A stretch of 64,000 nt of DNA from Cyanodermella asteris (taxonomy: Eukaryota; Ascomycota; Lecanoromycetes; Ostropales; Stictidaceae), in assembly GCA_900618795.1 (NCBI GenBank), contig UYJD01000011.1, forward strand, positions 955,520 through 1,019,519, read 5' to 3'. The first letter of the stretch is position 1. Each line of letters begins with the position of its first letter. The notes below the pieces were generated by a model that saw nothing but the letters and a program-made list of their open reading frames with translations, was not told the origin of the DNA and ran no database searches. Made by a program: the position numbers and the translations under genes. Shown here piece after piece: positions 1-11,918 of the stretch.

Positions 1-2919
1 TCGAAGCGGCAAGAACACTGCACGCCAATCGCAGCCTTTTTGAAAAAATAAAACAGATTTGCCCCCTGGGCGCGTATTAACCAAACACGCTCGAAGCCCA
101 CATCTTATGGAAAGAAGACAGATGCGTTGGTCGAGCAGAGACGGGAGTCAGGGACACCCTGGCGAAAGTTATATACAGCAGGGTCAATCTGGAATTGGGG
201 GATCGCAACGGGGGAGAGCAAGGTAGAGGTAGATGAAGCCAAGACAGCATATCTGAGCGTCGCAGAAAGCTCGGGAAGGGCACGTACCACACTGTGTGTG
301 CAGGCTGGATCGCCAGACGACAAGGCCATAGCTAGAATGTTTCCTGGTAGGACAAGCACGCATTGCGGCAAACGAAAATTGGGCTGGCTTCGAGACGCCG
401 GTCCGTGAGCGAGTCAAGTATGATGAAAGTTGAGAACTAGCGCCTGCAAGCCATTATTGCGTGGGGAGGGAGTATGGTTGGATCCATTATTGCAATTCCG
501 GCACTTGCTTGTGGTGGCCTACTAGTCCTGCGGCCCGCGTGCTAAGAGTCGTCGGCATGTCCTTTGGTGCGTGAGCTGGCCGACGTCAAGTTCATGGCTC
601 GCCTCCCCCTAGCGACGGGCAGCGGACGATGAACCTCGTTACCAAGCGGACAAAAGCATATGGCTCGGCGTCAGACTGCCAGCGAAGCAACCGAGCAAAA
701 GCGGAGGCGGTTTCTGGTCCGTGAAAATCGTGATTCCTCGCTGCTGGCGCTACCTACGCTTGCTCACGAGCCGACATGGGTCAAAGGGCGAATGGGCCGT
801 TCACCGACCCGCGATGTTCACCAGCCACGAATCATTTCGGTGTCCGCTGAAGGAGCCAGCTGTTACCATGCCGCGGGGTGTAACTGTGGAGTCATGAAGA
901 GACAGGACCGCAGGAGTCGTAGGACTTTGCGTGACGACTCTTGACAGCCGTTGGAAGAAAGTCGGCTTGATGATAGAATGTGAGAACAGGATTTTGCACC
1001 CTGACGAAGTATCTATTGGCCGAACCATGCAATGAGACGGCTGATGCTTGTGGCCCGATTGTCGTTGCGCATGATCGGAACCACAAACGACAGAAAACTG
1101 TAAGCCACCAGAAGGGTAAAATGCAAGGTCGGCCGACGGGTTGGAGCCCTGGCCTCGGAAGCCCTGCTCGGCTGTCCATTTGCCGCTAACCAGAGCTGCC
1201 AAAGCCACAATTCCGTAAGAAGTCGAGGCCGTGCGCGCAACCGGGATTGTGGAAAACACGCGTGTACATACATACGCATCTGACGTCGACGCAGATTCTC
1301 CTTCATACAGAATAGCATGGCTGGGGGTTGATCATGGCCAGAACGTAATGTAGCTGTAACTTATCATTCACAGGGCCATGTACTCCAGAGTCTTTGCGGC
1401 CAGGATCCAGGTTCACAAGGCCGACGTTGCCTGGGAAGTATGCCCGCAATGTGCCATGTTCACCCGAAGCGCATCATTTCTCGTGCGAATCAATTGTGAA
1501 TGGAGAATCCCCTTGCAGAAGGTGGTTCGGGGCAGAGCGCACGAGCATCGTAGACGGATGTGCCCATACTTTCTGACCAAGGATCTGACGAGACACGCCT
1601 GTCACAAGCTTCAAACCGCGTCCGGAACAACCACGGCATATAAACTTCTTGGGGACGCCGGAGCCCAAATCCCGTCAATCAAGGGGATGGACTCTCCCCA
1701 CACAGAGGTGTTCTGTGCCGAGATCGACTTGGCGTTGACTGTTCTCGAGCAACCTGTCTATGAACTGCCCGCGACTTATCCTGCTACAGCCGCGCGTTGT
1801 AGTGTTAGCACAAAAGTTTGCCAGCTTTCTGAAACTTGATATCAGACTGGGTCTCCCGTGTCTTTGTCCGCGAAGTGGCACTGCGTAAGCGTTCACAAGC
1901 AGGGCATCGGGCGAGGAAGGTTCAGAGATGCGCTCAACTGCGGGGCGCACTACTGCTTGCGTGCATGCTGGCAGATTGACGGCCACTTATGATCAAGGCG
2001 GAACAGAGGAATAAGGGCGCGAAGGATGGGCGTGCATGTTTGACTTCCTGCCGTCTTCCGACCTCGCCCGTGACCATCTTCCAAGGGCCCGTCTGTGAAA
2101 GCTCGGAAAGTCCGCGATTCAAGTCTGTCATTACAATATTCGTCGGTGTGGCCAGGTCGTCTGGAAGTTGCTTGCGATGGTAGACAACTTTTGCTTCTGC
2201 GTCACCGTCGTCGTGTATCGGCCGTTCTCAACGACAACGGCTGACCGATGGTCCAGATGGACGCGGACCACGATCAAGCAGGACAAGGATGCTGAGATCA
2301 AGCTATGGAGTCCGATCTTAGCCAGCCATGCAGCCATGCTTAGCCAGCTGACGATCTGGCAAAACATGGCGAGCAGCGGGAACGATTCGTCGGTTGTTGC
2401 AGAAAGGTGAGATCGAAAGCAGACACACACAAGACGGCGGCGCGAACACGGCACGGTAGCGCGGTGGACATGCATACGAGACAGGGAACAAATCGTGGTG
2501 ACAAAGGGTAGATGATCCTCAGTAGAAAGTTAGAAGCAGTAATGCATGTGTGGAAGGTGAAAGCGAACACGAAGTCACGTGCGGGATGCTGCGATTGTTG
2601 CTGGGCCGCCGAGTTGGAGAAGCAAGGCGAGGCGAGGCTGGGCTGGGCTGGGGCTGGTTTCTGTCCTGGGAATCAGACATCTTCGTTTGTCTGCCACCCT
2701 CCCTCGATAACGCCTTCACGATCACCACACTCGCTTTCTTCATTCCGCATCTGACTTCGCTCAACCCTTCGCTTACGCCATCTGCTCGCCGTCTCGTCGT
2801 CCGTGAAAGGCAGCCCACGACTCGCCCCCCCCCCTGAATGAGTATTTGATCATCGAAACCCTGCGGCCGCCTCGGGCGCATCTCGCTTGTTATCTGGAAC
2901 AAGAGGAAATCCGGACATC
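1..2919. other. Gene-free stretch upstream of CHS7
   Basis: No open frame here has the length, composition or motifs of a recognisable protein, and overlapping short frames on both strands look random. The last 200 bases before CHS7 are pyrimidine-rich and carry a run of ten C at 2825-2834, as expected for the leader of a fungal gene. A divergent promoter, or a gene with many short exons, cannot be excluded by eye. Confidence 0.5.
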
Positions 2920-3992
2920 ATGTCTGGGTTTGGGGACTTCACATGGATCTGCCAGCGGACGCCATTCCCAGTCTGCGGCGTCGTCGGGCCTGTGTCCCCT
3001 CTCAGTGGGGAGACTGGCATCGATTCAACATGCTACGCCCGAAGCGTTGAAGTCGCAAACACCACCATTTTCGAAATGGCCACATGTGTCATACACATCA
3101 TCGCTCTGGTCATGACCGTCATCATGATCATGCATGTTCGCAGCAAATTCACGGCTGTCGGTAAGTTCAATCGCTGCAGCGCTCTGGCGCTTCGTTAACC
3201 AGATATCCTGCAGGCCGCAAAGAGATTACACTTTTCTTCTACGTATACATCGCTTTGACCATCGATTCTTTGATTCTAGATTCCGGCGTCGTCCCACCAA
3301 CATCGGGCGCCTTTCCATACTTTGTCGCCATACAGAACGGCTTGACCAGCGCTCTCTGCACGTGTCTGCTGACCAACGGCTTTGTCGGTTTCCAACTCTA
3401 CGAAGACGGCACATCTCAGTCCATGTGGACGCTTCGGGGTTGCACTGCGGTCATGTTCATCGTCTGTGGCGCCGTGTCCATTCTGACTTTCGAAGACAAG
3501 GCCGGCTTGAGCCCGACAAACACCACTGGTCTGTTTGTCGTCTTGTTCCTGATCAATGCCGTCTTCCTCCTCATATACGTGGTCATGCAGCTGATCCTGG
3601 TCGCAAACACCCTGCAAGATCGCTGGCCGCTAGGAGACATCCTGTTCGGCATCTTCTTCTTCGTGGCTGGCCAGCTGATCGTGTACGTTTTCGGCGACCA
3701 GATCTGCCAAGGAGCTAATCACTACCTGGATGGGCTCGTTTTCGCAACATGCTGCAACCTCCTTGCAGTCATGATGGTGTACAAGTACTGGGATTCAATC
3801 ACCAAGGAGGATCTAGAGTTTTCGGTGGGCACAAAACAGGGTAATTGGGATGTAAAGGAACCATACTCTGATAGCGGGGACCGCACGACGACGTACTACG
3901 ACGATCCCTCCACATTTTCGGGCTCGGTAGCGCAACGGCAGTCGACGTACGGAGATCGTCGACACTCATCGGTGTATGGAGGCGGCTACTGA
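2920..3992 (+). CDS. CHS7: Chitin synthase export chaperone Chs7
   Basis: Chs7 is an endoplasmic-reticulum membrane chaperone that lets the chitin synthase Chs3 fold and leave the ER, so it acts in cell-wall chitin synthesis. The protein starts MSGFGDFTWICQ, the conserved opening of this family. It then has about six or seven hydrophobic segments, including those around ATCVIHIIALVMTVIMI and FFYVYIALTIDSLIL, and ends in a polar Ser/Tyr-rich tail. Two exons are read: 2920-3160 and 3214-3992, with a 53-bp intron (donor GTAAGT, acceptor CAG). Splicing joins ...KFTAVG to RKEITLFFYVYIALT in frame and gives 339 residues, the usual length. The ATG at 2920 is chosen because the in-frame ATG-like codon upstream adds only unconserved residues. 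The gene stands alone. Confidence 0.93.
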
Positions 3993-5245
3993 GTCTGCAA
4001 ACTTGAATTGGGCATCGTTGCGGCACAGCAGGCTTCGAGGCCGTTGCCAGACTATGAATGATCTACGAAAACAAATCGACTTGGGCTAGCGAGGAGTTTG
4101 GATATGCATATTGTACGAATACATCTCGGAGCTTTTGCTTTTCACCAAAAGGCATCGTTAACTGGCATGATACGTGGGTGCAGTTTTGACAATTAAAAGT
4201 ACTAGCGTCTCATCATTTGAGCATGGAAATAAAGTGGGAGGAATTTGCCTTCAATTCAGTAACCAACACTTTGATCTGGCTTCACATCACAACAACTACC
4301 ATCGTCGCTGTGACTGTTCCGCCGGACTATTAGTATTGCTCGTGCACGTCATTGTGGAGGCTGTCGGAGGTCGCAGGATATGAGGCAGATTTGGCGCTGG
4401 CATTCTGTATGCGAGCACATTAGATCGCCCGCAAACAATGCTGTCTAGCACGCGAACTCCTTCACAGCATTGCAAGGCTGTATGCCCCGCGGTGTATCAA
4501 AGCTGTGCTGCAGATACCTGTGAGTCTGGCAGCTTGCACGGATACATACAGGATGAGCAGCACGGACGCCTGCCAAGCAGTGATGGTTCCATGTTTGCTG
4601 AACTCCAGGCTCGTGCATGAGCCTCGCATCTGTTACCTGAACTACACGACATGCCACGAATCCATAATGTGAGTTGCCGGATGTGGCGACAGCACGCTGC
4701 AGTCAAGCGATGCGTCCGCAGTTGTCTCTTCAACTCAGCCTTGAGTCCCGCAATGAGACTGGCGCAGACACGGGTTAAAAACTCTAATTTTCAACCTGTA
4801 TCGCCAAGAGTTTTGGCCACGAGTCCTTCGTCATCGTCCAGGTGGCGAGTGTCAGGTATCGTATCCTAAAGATCAGACGCGCACGCATGCCAGCCAAGCT
4901 CGTGGTTGTGCTAAACCGCATCGCTGGAGAAAATCATTTTTGCGCTGTTTGCGAATAACCTCTTTTCTGATTCGCCACCGACAGGGATCGGACCAATACT
5001 GAGCCTGATCGCCCGGCCAGCGAGCCAACCACATCAATAAGGTCATCACGAGAGACCTTGAACCACTACTCGTGCCCTTCTGTAGCGTGAGCACCACAAG
5101 CTTAGCACGAGCCGCTAGGACTCAGACCGAAGCCGGGATCTTCGCCGTTCTTCCGACTACGCTAGCTTGCCAACCGCTGGGCGGGCAGGACGACCCTCTG
5201 CTATGTGTGATCTTTGGAGGACGTCCCAGGTCGAAGTGATTCCTG
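3993..5245. other. Intergenic, nothing recognised
   Basis: About 1.25 kb between CHS7 and the histidine kinase, both on the plus strand. It should contain the CHS7 3' end and the kinase promoter. No coding frame, repeat or RNA gene was recognised. Confidence 0.4.
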
Positions 5246-8200
5246 ATGCCGTTATTTTCGGGGCAAACCCCGGAGCATCAACTCGCAAATGCCATTGAGG
5301 TCTCTGCTGCTTCGTGGACAGAGGTGAAGCGTCTGCCTTGGGTCGAGTCGCTGGACCACGATCCGCGGCCGAGCCTGATATTGGACTTGAATTTAGTCGA
5401 CTTCGAAAATGGTGTCTGGGGCCGTCTCTATACCAATGAGGCGTATCAAGCGATACCCAAGGCGTCTCTCAAATTTCGCTTTGACAAAAGGGACGAAAAA
5501 CGGGCATTTACTGGCTCTACCAGAATGCAGGACTGGATCTTCGGCTCGGTCCCGTCGGGCACAGATCCGACCCCGACCGCAATAGAAGACGGCTGGATCG
5601 TCAGTAGAGTCACTATTCGAGGAAGATGGAGGCTAATTCAAGGCATCAACCTACAGAGCCTTGAGCAGCCACGCCCCGAGCAGATTGTCCTACCCGTGCC
5701 AGTAGCAATGCCCGGCATCTCAGATGGGTTGAAAACTCCCACCCCCATTTCAAATTTGAAGAGTCCTGCCTCTCCCGGCGGAATCGCGCTCTCGCGGTCC
5801 GTGTCGGGAACCCGCAGCCCGCGAATTAATCCGGTGGATGAGCTCCATCGCCACCCGGTGCTAAAATGTGCGGACTGGTCCCAATCCTCTCTGGGGGCTC
5901 CAGAGACGTGGCCTCGATGGATGCAACAACTAATCGCCACTGTCCTCAGTGATCCTGACCCCACCTTGGTCATCTTCCAGGACCGGGCAGTGGTTTACAA
6001 CGACGCCGTGATACCGTTGATCAGCGCCAAACACCCTTCAGCACTTGGTAGCGACGCAGCTCTGGCATTTGAGGAATTATGGCCGTTCTTAGAACCGGTC
6101 GTCGACAACGTCAAAGTCACGTTCAAACACAAGAAGATCGAAAAAATGGCTCTGCCGATGGATAGAAGGGGTTATCTTGAGGAGACTCACTGGACGTTTA
6201 CTCTGCTGCCTTTGTTCAACGACCAGGGTGTATGCGTGGGTGTGATCGATCGTTTTAGTGAAGTAACCTCGAGCGTTATGGCCGCTCGACGCCTCGATCA
6301 GCTCAACTTGATTGGGGAGAGGACAGCCGAGGCCGCGACTCTGGAAGAGCTGTGGTGCAAGATCATAGAAGTGATGGAACTGTAAGAACATGGCTCTCCT
6401 ACAGGTTTACCGATCCAGTATATGTTAACAGCCGCAGGCATCCGACAGACCATCCGTATGCGATGATCTACGCTGTTGAAGATGAGCGAGGCAGAATACC
6501 GACTGTATCATCAAGCTTCAAGGACTGGTCTCGGTTAAGCTGCATCCTGAAAGAGTCGGTCGGGATTAATGCAACGCTTCCCCGGTTTTCTAGATTCAAA
6601 TTATCAGCTGAAAGCCACTTTTTGGTAAAAGTGCTTAGAGAGGCTTTGAACGAAGGGAAAGTTTCAATATTGAAAGCCTCGGACGGCACACTGCCGCAAG
6701 AGCTCCAACTGACAATCCCTGGTCGAGGCCACGACGACGAAGTGAACGCTGTCGTGGTATACCCAATCAAGCTTGGGGCTGACAAGGCAGTCGCAATACT
6801 TATCAAGGCACTGAATCCTCGTCGGCCGCTTGACGGAGACCATTTGGCATTTGCAAAGCTTACGTCAAGAAGGTTTCATGATTCGTTTGCAAGGGTGTTC
6901 TTACCAGTCGAAGAGCGCCATTTCCGTGCCGAGGTCGAGCAAGCGGCAATGGAGCATTCAAATCTTGCACAGCAACTCCTCTTTCGAACACGGCAAGCCG
7001 AAGATGAAGCCGCTGCCTTTACTAAGCTCGCCGAGAACGCACCAATTGGAATGTACATGTACTCACCGGAAGGCTTCCCAATTTACATCAACGACTATTA
7101 CTTCGAAATGACGGGGCTGGAGCACGAAGGCTTTACAAAGTTTACCTGGGTGAACGGAATTCATCCCGACGATAGAGAGGCGCTCATGGGACATTGGCAC
7201 CGGCTGTACGACGAGAAGGCCGCTGCAACCTTTGAATTTCGGATGAACAAATCTTATATAACAACGGGTCAAGACGGGACAGAGGTAGCAACAGACGCAT
7301 GGGCGTTGGCCTCTGCATTTCCTCAACTCGACTCAGATGACCAGGTCATCAATATCGTGGGATGGCAGATCGACATCAGCTCTCAAAAGTGGGCGGAAGC
7401 CTTACAAAAGGAGCGCCTGAAGGACGCTCTCGAAAGCCGAGCACAGGCACACCGGTTCATTGACATGGTCAGCCATGAGTGCAGGAACCCACTTAGTGCC
7501 ATCCTGCAATTGGCCGACGGCATATTGACGTCGCTCAGCGCAGTCGAAACCTCTTCCAGCATGCAGCAGGAATTTTTGCGTGAAGCGATCGAGACGGTCC
7601 AGGATTCCGCACAAACAATTGTTCTCTGTGCACAACATCAGAAGAGGATCGTCGACGACATTCTCACCGTTTCTAAGCTTGACGGCAATCACTTGATCAT
7701 CACACCAGACAGGGCAGATCCCGTGGCGCTCGTTCATCGCGTCTTGAAGATGTATGATGCCGAGCTGGACTCGGACTCGATCAAAAGCGAGGTTGTTATT
7801 CTTCCAGGTTACCGAAATCTCGGCATCGACCATGTCCTCTTGGATCCGAGCCGTACTCTGCAGGTGCTCATCAACCTCGTTACGAACGCCATCAAGTTTA
7901 CAGCTCCGTCGAAAAAGCGCACGGTCGCCGTTCAGATTGATGCATCGAGACGACGGCCCGCCATGGGCCTTGGCGACACAACGTTTGTACCTCAACGCAC
8001 CGCTCGTCTCTCTCCCACTGCAACACATCCCGACTGGTCTACTGGACGTGATCTGTACATTCAGTTCGCCGTACAAGACACTGGTCGTGGTATGAGCCCA
8101 GCAGAGATCAAGAAACTCTTCGAACGCTTTACACAGGCATCGCCACGTACACACATCAAGTACGGTGGAAGCGGTCTGGGCCTCTTCATTTCTCGGCAGC

Positions 8201-8961
8201 TTACCGAGCTGCAAGGTGGTCAGATTGGTGTTTCTTCGAAGCTGGGCTCTGGAAGTACATTTGCTTTCTACATTCTCGCACGCACGTCCGCCGATCCCCA
8301 TAAGACGTCGCTGACGCCGGTCTACACGCCAGGACCCGCAAGCAATGGCAGCGAGGGTCAAAGCACAGAATACCCGTTCCCGCAAGTCCCTGGTCAGACA
8401 CCAACCAGTGCCGCGAGTCTGGGGCCGTCTGACACGGGCACATCCACAACTTCGCCTACACCAATTGCTGCCACTGCTTCGCTGCTGTCTCCGCCACCGG
8501 CAGCCGCAGCTGTCCTCCCACCTGACCTGCACGTTCTTGTGGTAGAAGACAACATTATCAATCAAAAAGTGATGGCCAAACAGCTTAGGAGTCTTGGCTG
8601 CACTGTGCATGTCGCCAACCACGGAGGCGAGGCTCTCGAATTCCTCAAACGCAGCGTCTTTGCCGTCTTCCCACCGTTCGTCTGTGGCGAACAAGACCAC
8701 AAACTCGACATCATCCTCATGGACATTGAGATGCCAGTCATGGACGGCATGACGTGCGTGCGTGAGATACGGGGTATGGAAAGAAGGGGCGAGCTGAACG
8801 GGCACGTACCCGTGATTGCGGTCACGGCAAATGTCAGAGATGCGCAGCAGGCGGATGCGACCAGGGAAGGAATGGATCAGGTTGTGACTAAGCCATTCCG
8901 GATCCCAGAATTGGTGCCCAAGATGCTTGAGCTGGTTGCTTCTGCAAAGGGACGGAAATGA
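5246..8961 (+). CDS. Hybrid histidine kinase (PAS-HisKA-HATPase-REC)
   Basis: This is a two-component hybrid sensor kinase. It would autophosphorylate a histidine, pass the phosphate to its own receiver aspartate, and then to an Ypd1-type phosphotransfer protein feeding Ssk1/Skn7. Two exons, 5246-6381 and 6438-8961, with a 56-bp intron, give about 1219 residues. In order: an N-terminal region with the fungal motif SSLGAPETWPRWM (near residue 210), a GAF-like stretch (about 382-560), a PAS fold starting FTKLAENAPIGMYMYSP (near 573), HisKA with H-box SHECRNPL (His725), HATPase_c with N862 and G-box GGSGLGLF (955-962), and a receiver with LMDIEMPVMDG (phospho-acceptor Asp1141) and TKPF. No transmembrane segment is evident, so it is probably cytosolic. 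It resembles the large PAS-bearing fungal HHK groups; I do not assign a group. The splice is needed to restore ...DHPYAMIYAVEDE in frame. Confidence 0.93.
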
Positions 8962-9705
8962 GAGCTGACGGGTACTTTGGACGAACGGTATGGCATAATG
9001 GTAATATGCTCAGCATTGAGCTGGAGGGTCTTAATGAAGCTGCTGGTCAAGATTGGATAATGAAGCTACGAGAAAGCTCGAAAAGCGCCCGTTAGGAGTC
9101 AGAGCACAAAGCGATGGCTGCCGATTGGTCGGGTCACAGCTCGATGGTAGCTGCGCTGCGAGCCCATCTAGACTCTAATTGTCCTGTGACGTGAGTAAGC
9201 CGCTCATGGCTGGCCGAAGCCGGTGAGCGAAGCGACGTGACATGGAGAAGATACCTTCGTTGAGCGCCTTGTGATACGTCACGCCAATACCTCCAAAGCA
9301 GACCAGGACTCGACCCAACGCCTTTCTGCAGAGGTTTCTGGTTGCGTCCAGTAGTGCAGTAGTGCAGTAGTGCAGTAGTACGAAAGGGCTCCAAGTCAGG
9401 ACTCAAACTTGCCGAATTGGGGAAAGTGGCTGTTGTGACTGTGGAGCTGGTGACATCCGTTGCCTAGCTATGCACTCTCTGCGTATCACAGGGCGCGAGA
9501 CAAGGGCTGAGTCCTGTTCTATCGAGGTAGGCACCGTAGCAAATCGTGACTCAAAGTCTGCAGCTATAAGACGCATCATCCGGGCCTCGCGAACCCTTCT
9601 GAAACCTCTCACAGCTTTTCAGAGAGCATCGGACGAGTCAGTGTTCGACCCAGCAAAATATCCCAGTCCACGCGCCCAGAAAATTCCCAACGCACTTCAT
9701 ACAAA
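8962..9705. other. Intergenic with an 8-bp minisatellite
   Basis: About 740 bases between the kinase and a small secreted protein gene. The only structure seen is a four-copy 8-bp tandem repeat at 9349-9380. Confidence 0.4.
9349..9380. repeat. Minisatellite, CAGTAGTG x4
   Basis: Four head-to-tail copies of the 8-bp unit CAGTAGTG, the last with one changed base (CAGTAGTA). It lies in intergenic DNA. Confidence 0.9.
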
Positions 9706-10158
9706 ATGAAGGCCACGCTTCTCTCCGTGCTGGCTCTCCCCGCCCTCTCACTCGCCGCCGGCTGCAACGACGACGACGAATACTGCCGGCTGACTGCCGA
9801 AGGCTGGAAACCCGCCGCTGCCAGCTACCTCGCCACCGCCCGGATCCTCTCCACGGACGCCCTGCAAAAGTTCTCCCAGGCCATCAACACCGCGGACTTT
9901 ACGATCCCTTCCGCGCTGAGCGCCGCCGCCACCGCGGCCGCGGCGTTCGAGTCGGTCACGGGCGGCGACAGGCCCGTCGAATACACCCTCCTGAACGCCG
10001 AGATTTCGCAACTGCCCGCGGACGCGCGACAGCCGGCGCAGAGCATCGTGGCGCAGGCGCTCGCGCTGCAGAACGGTGCTGTTGCGCCGAGGCCGACGGA
10101 TGTGGCTTTCGTGGCAGGCGCCGCTGCTGTTGTTGGTGTCGCCGGTCTTGTGCTGTGA
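9706..10158 (+). CDS. Small secreted, possibly GPI-anchored protein
   Basis: I do not recognise the family. The 150-residue product starts with a clear signal peptide (MKATLLSVLALPALSLAA). After it come GCNDDDEYC, with two cysteines only seven residues apart, and an Ala-rich helical region. It ends in an uninterrupted hydrophobic tail (VAFVAGAAAVVGVAGLVL) with nothing after it, the arrangement of a GPI-anchor signal. Wall or plasma-membrane location is therefore inferred. The reading frame is intronless and strongly GC-rich at third positions, unlike the surrounding noncoding DNA, which supports it being real. A TM-anchored tail is the alternative. Confidence 0.72.
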   Translation: MKATLLSVLALPALSLAAGCNDDDEYCRLTAEGWKPAAASYLATARILSTDALQKFSQAINTADFTIPSALSAAATAAAAFESVTGGDRPVEYTLLNAEISQLPADARQPAQSIVAQALALQNGAVAPRPTDVAFVAGAAAVVGVAGLVL

Positions 10159-10641
10159 AGGGGGCCTAGACATGACATGGAAAAATGATGAACAGAGGAG
10201 AGAGTCATTTGATATGAGAAAACATGGTCTTGTTATCGATAGCATGCATGTCGGTTATCATGCACGATATAATGGAATTGTACGATTGATGAACCTGAGA
10301 GACCCCTGCTGCTGCTAGCCTAGAGGAATGAGCATTGGCGATGAGAGCCAGAGACTATCATGTTGATGTGCAAAGTCACTTTCGCAGTCGCAGTCGCAGG
10401 CACAGAAACTCGTAGGAGGCAAGATGATGGTCATAGCTCCGTGCTTCGTACAGTAGAATATCGCGGGACAAATAAGCTGTTCGTGGTTGGCCGGCGCGGT
10501 AGCAAGTTTTGCCGAGCAGCTCACTTCGACTGCACCATTCGAGATCCGTGACCTCAATACAGCAGCACTCTCCACTCAATTTCGCTTCACTCCCTTCCAT
10601 TGACGACTACTCATATCTTCCTTCCGTGAGTAGTCAGCAAC
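10159..10641. other. Intergenic, nothing recognised
   Basis: About 480 bases containing the 3' end of the small secreted gene and the promoter of the complex I subunit gene. No other structure seen. Confidence 0.4.
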
Positions 10642-11366
10642 ATGGCCAACTTAGCCAAGCACATGGGCAAAAAGATTGCTGAGGTTCCCGGAGGGCTAGT
10701 CGGCGTCGAGAAGGTACCTTAGCACAAAACACACACCTCCAAGACTTTCTCGAAGCATTCCCGCTGACTTGGACCCAGAAATACACGGTCCAATCCCACG
10801 GTATCTGGGAGCGCATACGCCGCGCCTTCGCCGTCGACCCCGAACGCTCCAACGGCGTCCCTCTGAACCCTCAATTCCGCAACCCGACACCGGGCGGCAA
10901 CGACCCGGCAAGCTACACGGATCCCGTCACGGTGCCCGCGGGCGACATTGCCGAGAACCCGTACTGGAAGCGAGACGTGCGCAGGTCGTACCCGAAGCTG
11001 AGCGTGATCGGGCAGGGCGACGTGGTGGGACTGTTGCAGTTGGGAAGCAAGGCGAATCCGAGGGCCGACGTGCCGTTGATCGGCGAAGCGGGCACGAAGC
11101 AGTTGGTTGCGACTAAAGAGGAGGGTGAGAAGGGACTGGCTGCGTACTTCAGCAAGGATGCAAAGGCCGTAGGGACAGCGGTATTGGGTCCCGATGGGTT
11201 ACCACCTACGCCGACGGGGCATTTCGTGAAGGATTCCAAGGGACAGCGGCCTTATAACTTGGAGGGTGATATCTATGGCCCAGAGTAAGTACTGGCGGTT
11301 TTGAGAGACTACGTGATGGTAGATGCTGACTTCCTCCACAGGTACCCTTGCAGAGCTTTCGCATAG
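10642..11366 (+). CDS. NADH:ubiquinone oxidoreductase ~21 kDa subunit (complex I)
   Basis: This is an accessory subunit of mitochondrial complex I, the fungal 21.3 kDa type. Recognition rests on the strongly conserved run YTVQSHGIWERIRR, then RSNGVPLNP and the following FRNPTPG, PAGDIAENPYW, and a C-terminus ending GDIYGPEYPCRAFA. Three exons are read: 10642-10713, 10779-11284 and 11342-11366, with introns of 65 and 57 bp. The last exon supplies only eight residues plus the stop, but it replaces a premature TAA in the unspliced frame. The product is 200 residues, close to the expected 21-22 kDa. A short basic N-terminus (MANLAKHMGKK) fits import into mitochondria. The exact family name is less sure than complex I membership. 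Confidence 0.82.
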
Positions 11367-11918
11367 AGACGAGGCATTGACGGAAATGACTGTACATATG
11401 TCTCTTTTGTCGCATTAGCAAGCATTGAATTTAAATCCAATCCAACGACCTCGGCCTGCCTGGAAGCCTCACATTACTTGTGGCTGACGACGTTCCGATC
11501 GTTTGGTTGCAGCGTCTGAGTGACAATCAGCCATATATATGCATATTCAGGGCGATCAATGATTCAGGGGCTCGGACCAGCTACAATGTGTCCAGATAGC
11601 GGAGCGTGAAAGCTGCCTACGGTATACAAGAAGCGGGCTTGGCGGGGTGGGCACCTAGAGCTTTGCTCATAACTTTTGACCTGGCATAGTACCTAGATCC
11701 CCAGCGACCACTCCTCGATACTTAGGTCAGCTGCTTGGATATGCACGCCCAATCTCTCGTCACAAAGCATGTTTGGCCTTTAGTGGATTCGAGCCGACGA
11801 CACCGGGCAACCGGCAGCAGTTGTGTGCGTGAAGCACGGTGTTAGCTCGCTAGATGCTAGGCCACGGGGTCCTCTAATTACGGTCGTTCCTATTTCTTCG
11901 GCATCGTATATCCAAAGC
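11367..11918. other. Intergenic, nothing recognised
   Basis: About 550 bases between the complex I gene and the RING-finger gene. No coding frame or repeat recognised. Confidence 0.4.

Noticed and set aside
1378-1839. 153-codon frame near the left end
   Set aside because: Amino-acid composition and lack of motifs or intron structure do not support a gene.
2887-3198. CHS7 exon 1 read as an independent 103-codon gene
   Set aside because: It continues in frame across the 53-bp intron to the rest of Chs7, so it is not separate.
7402-8805. 467-codon minus-strand frame inside the histidine kinase
   Set aside because: Shadow of the coding strand; Cys/Arg-rich without domains.
11770-11800. A GATTCGAGCC string resembling a tRNA B box
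   Set aside because: No matching A box or cloverleaf could be found around it.
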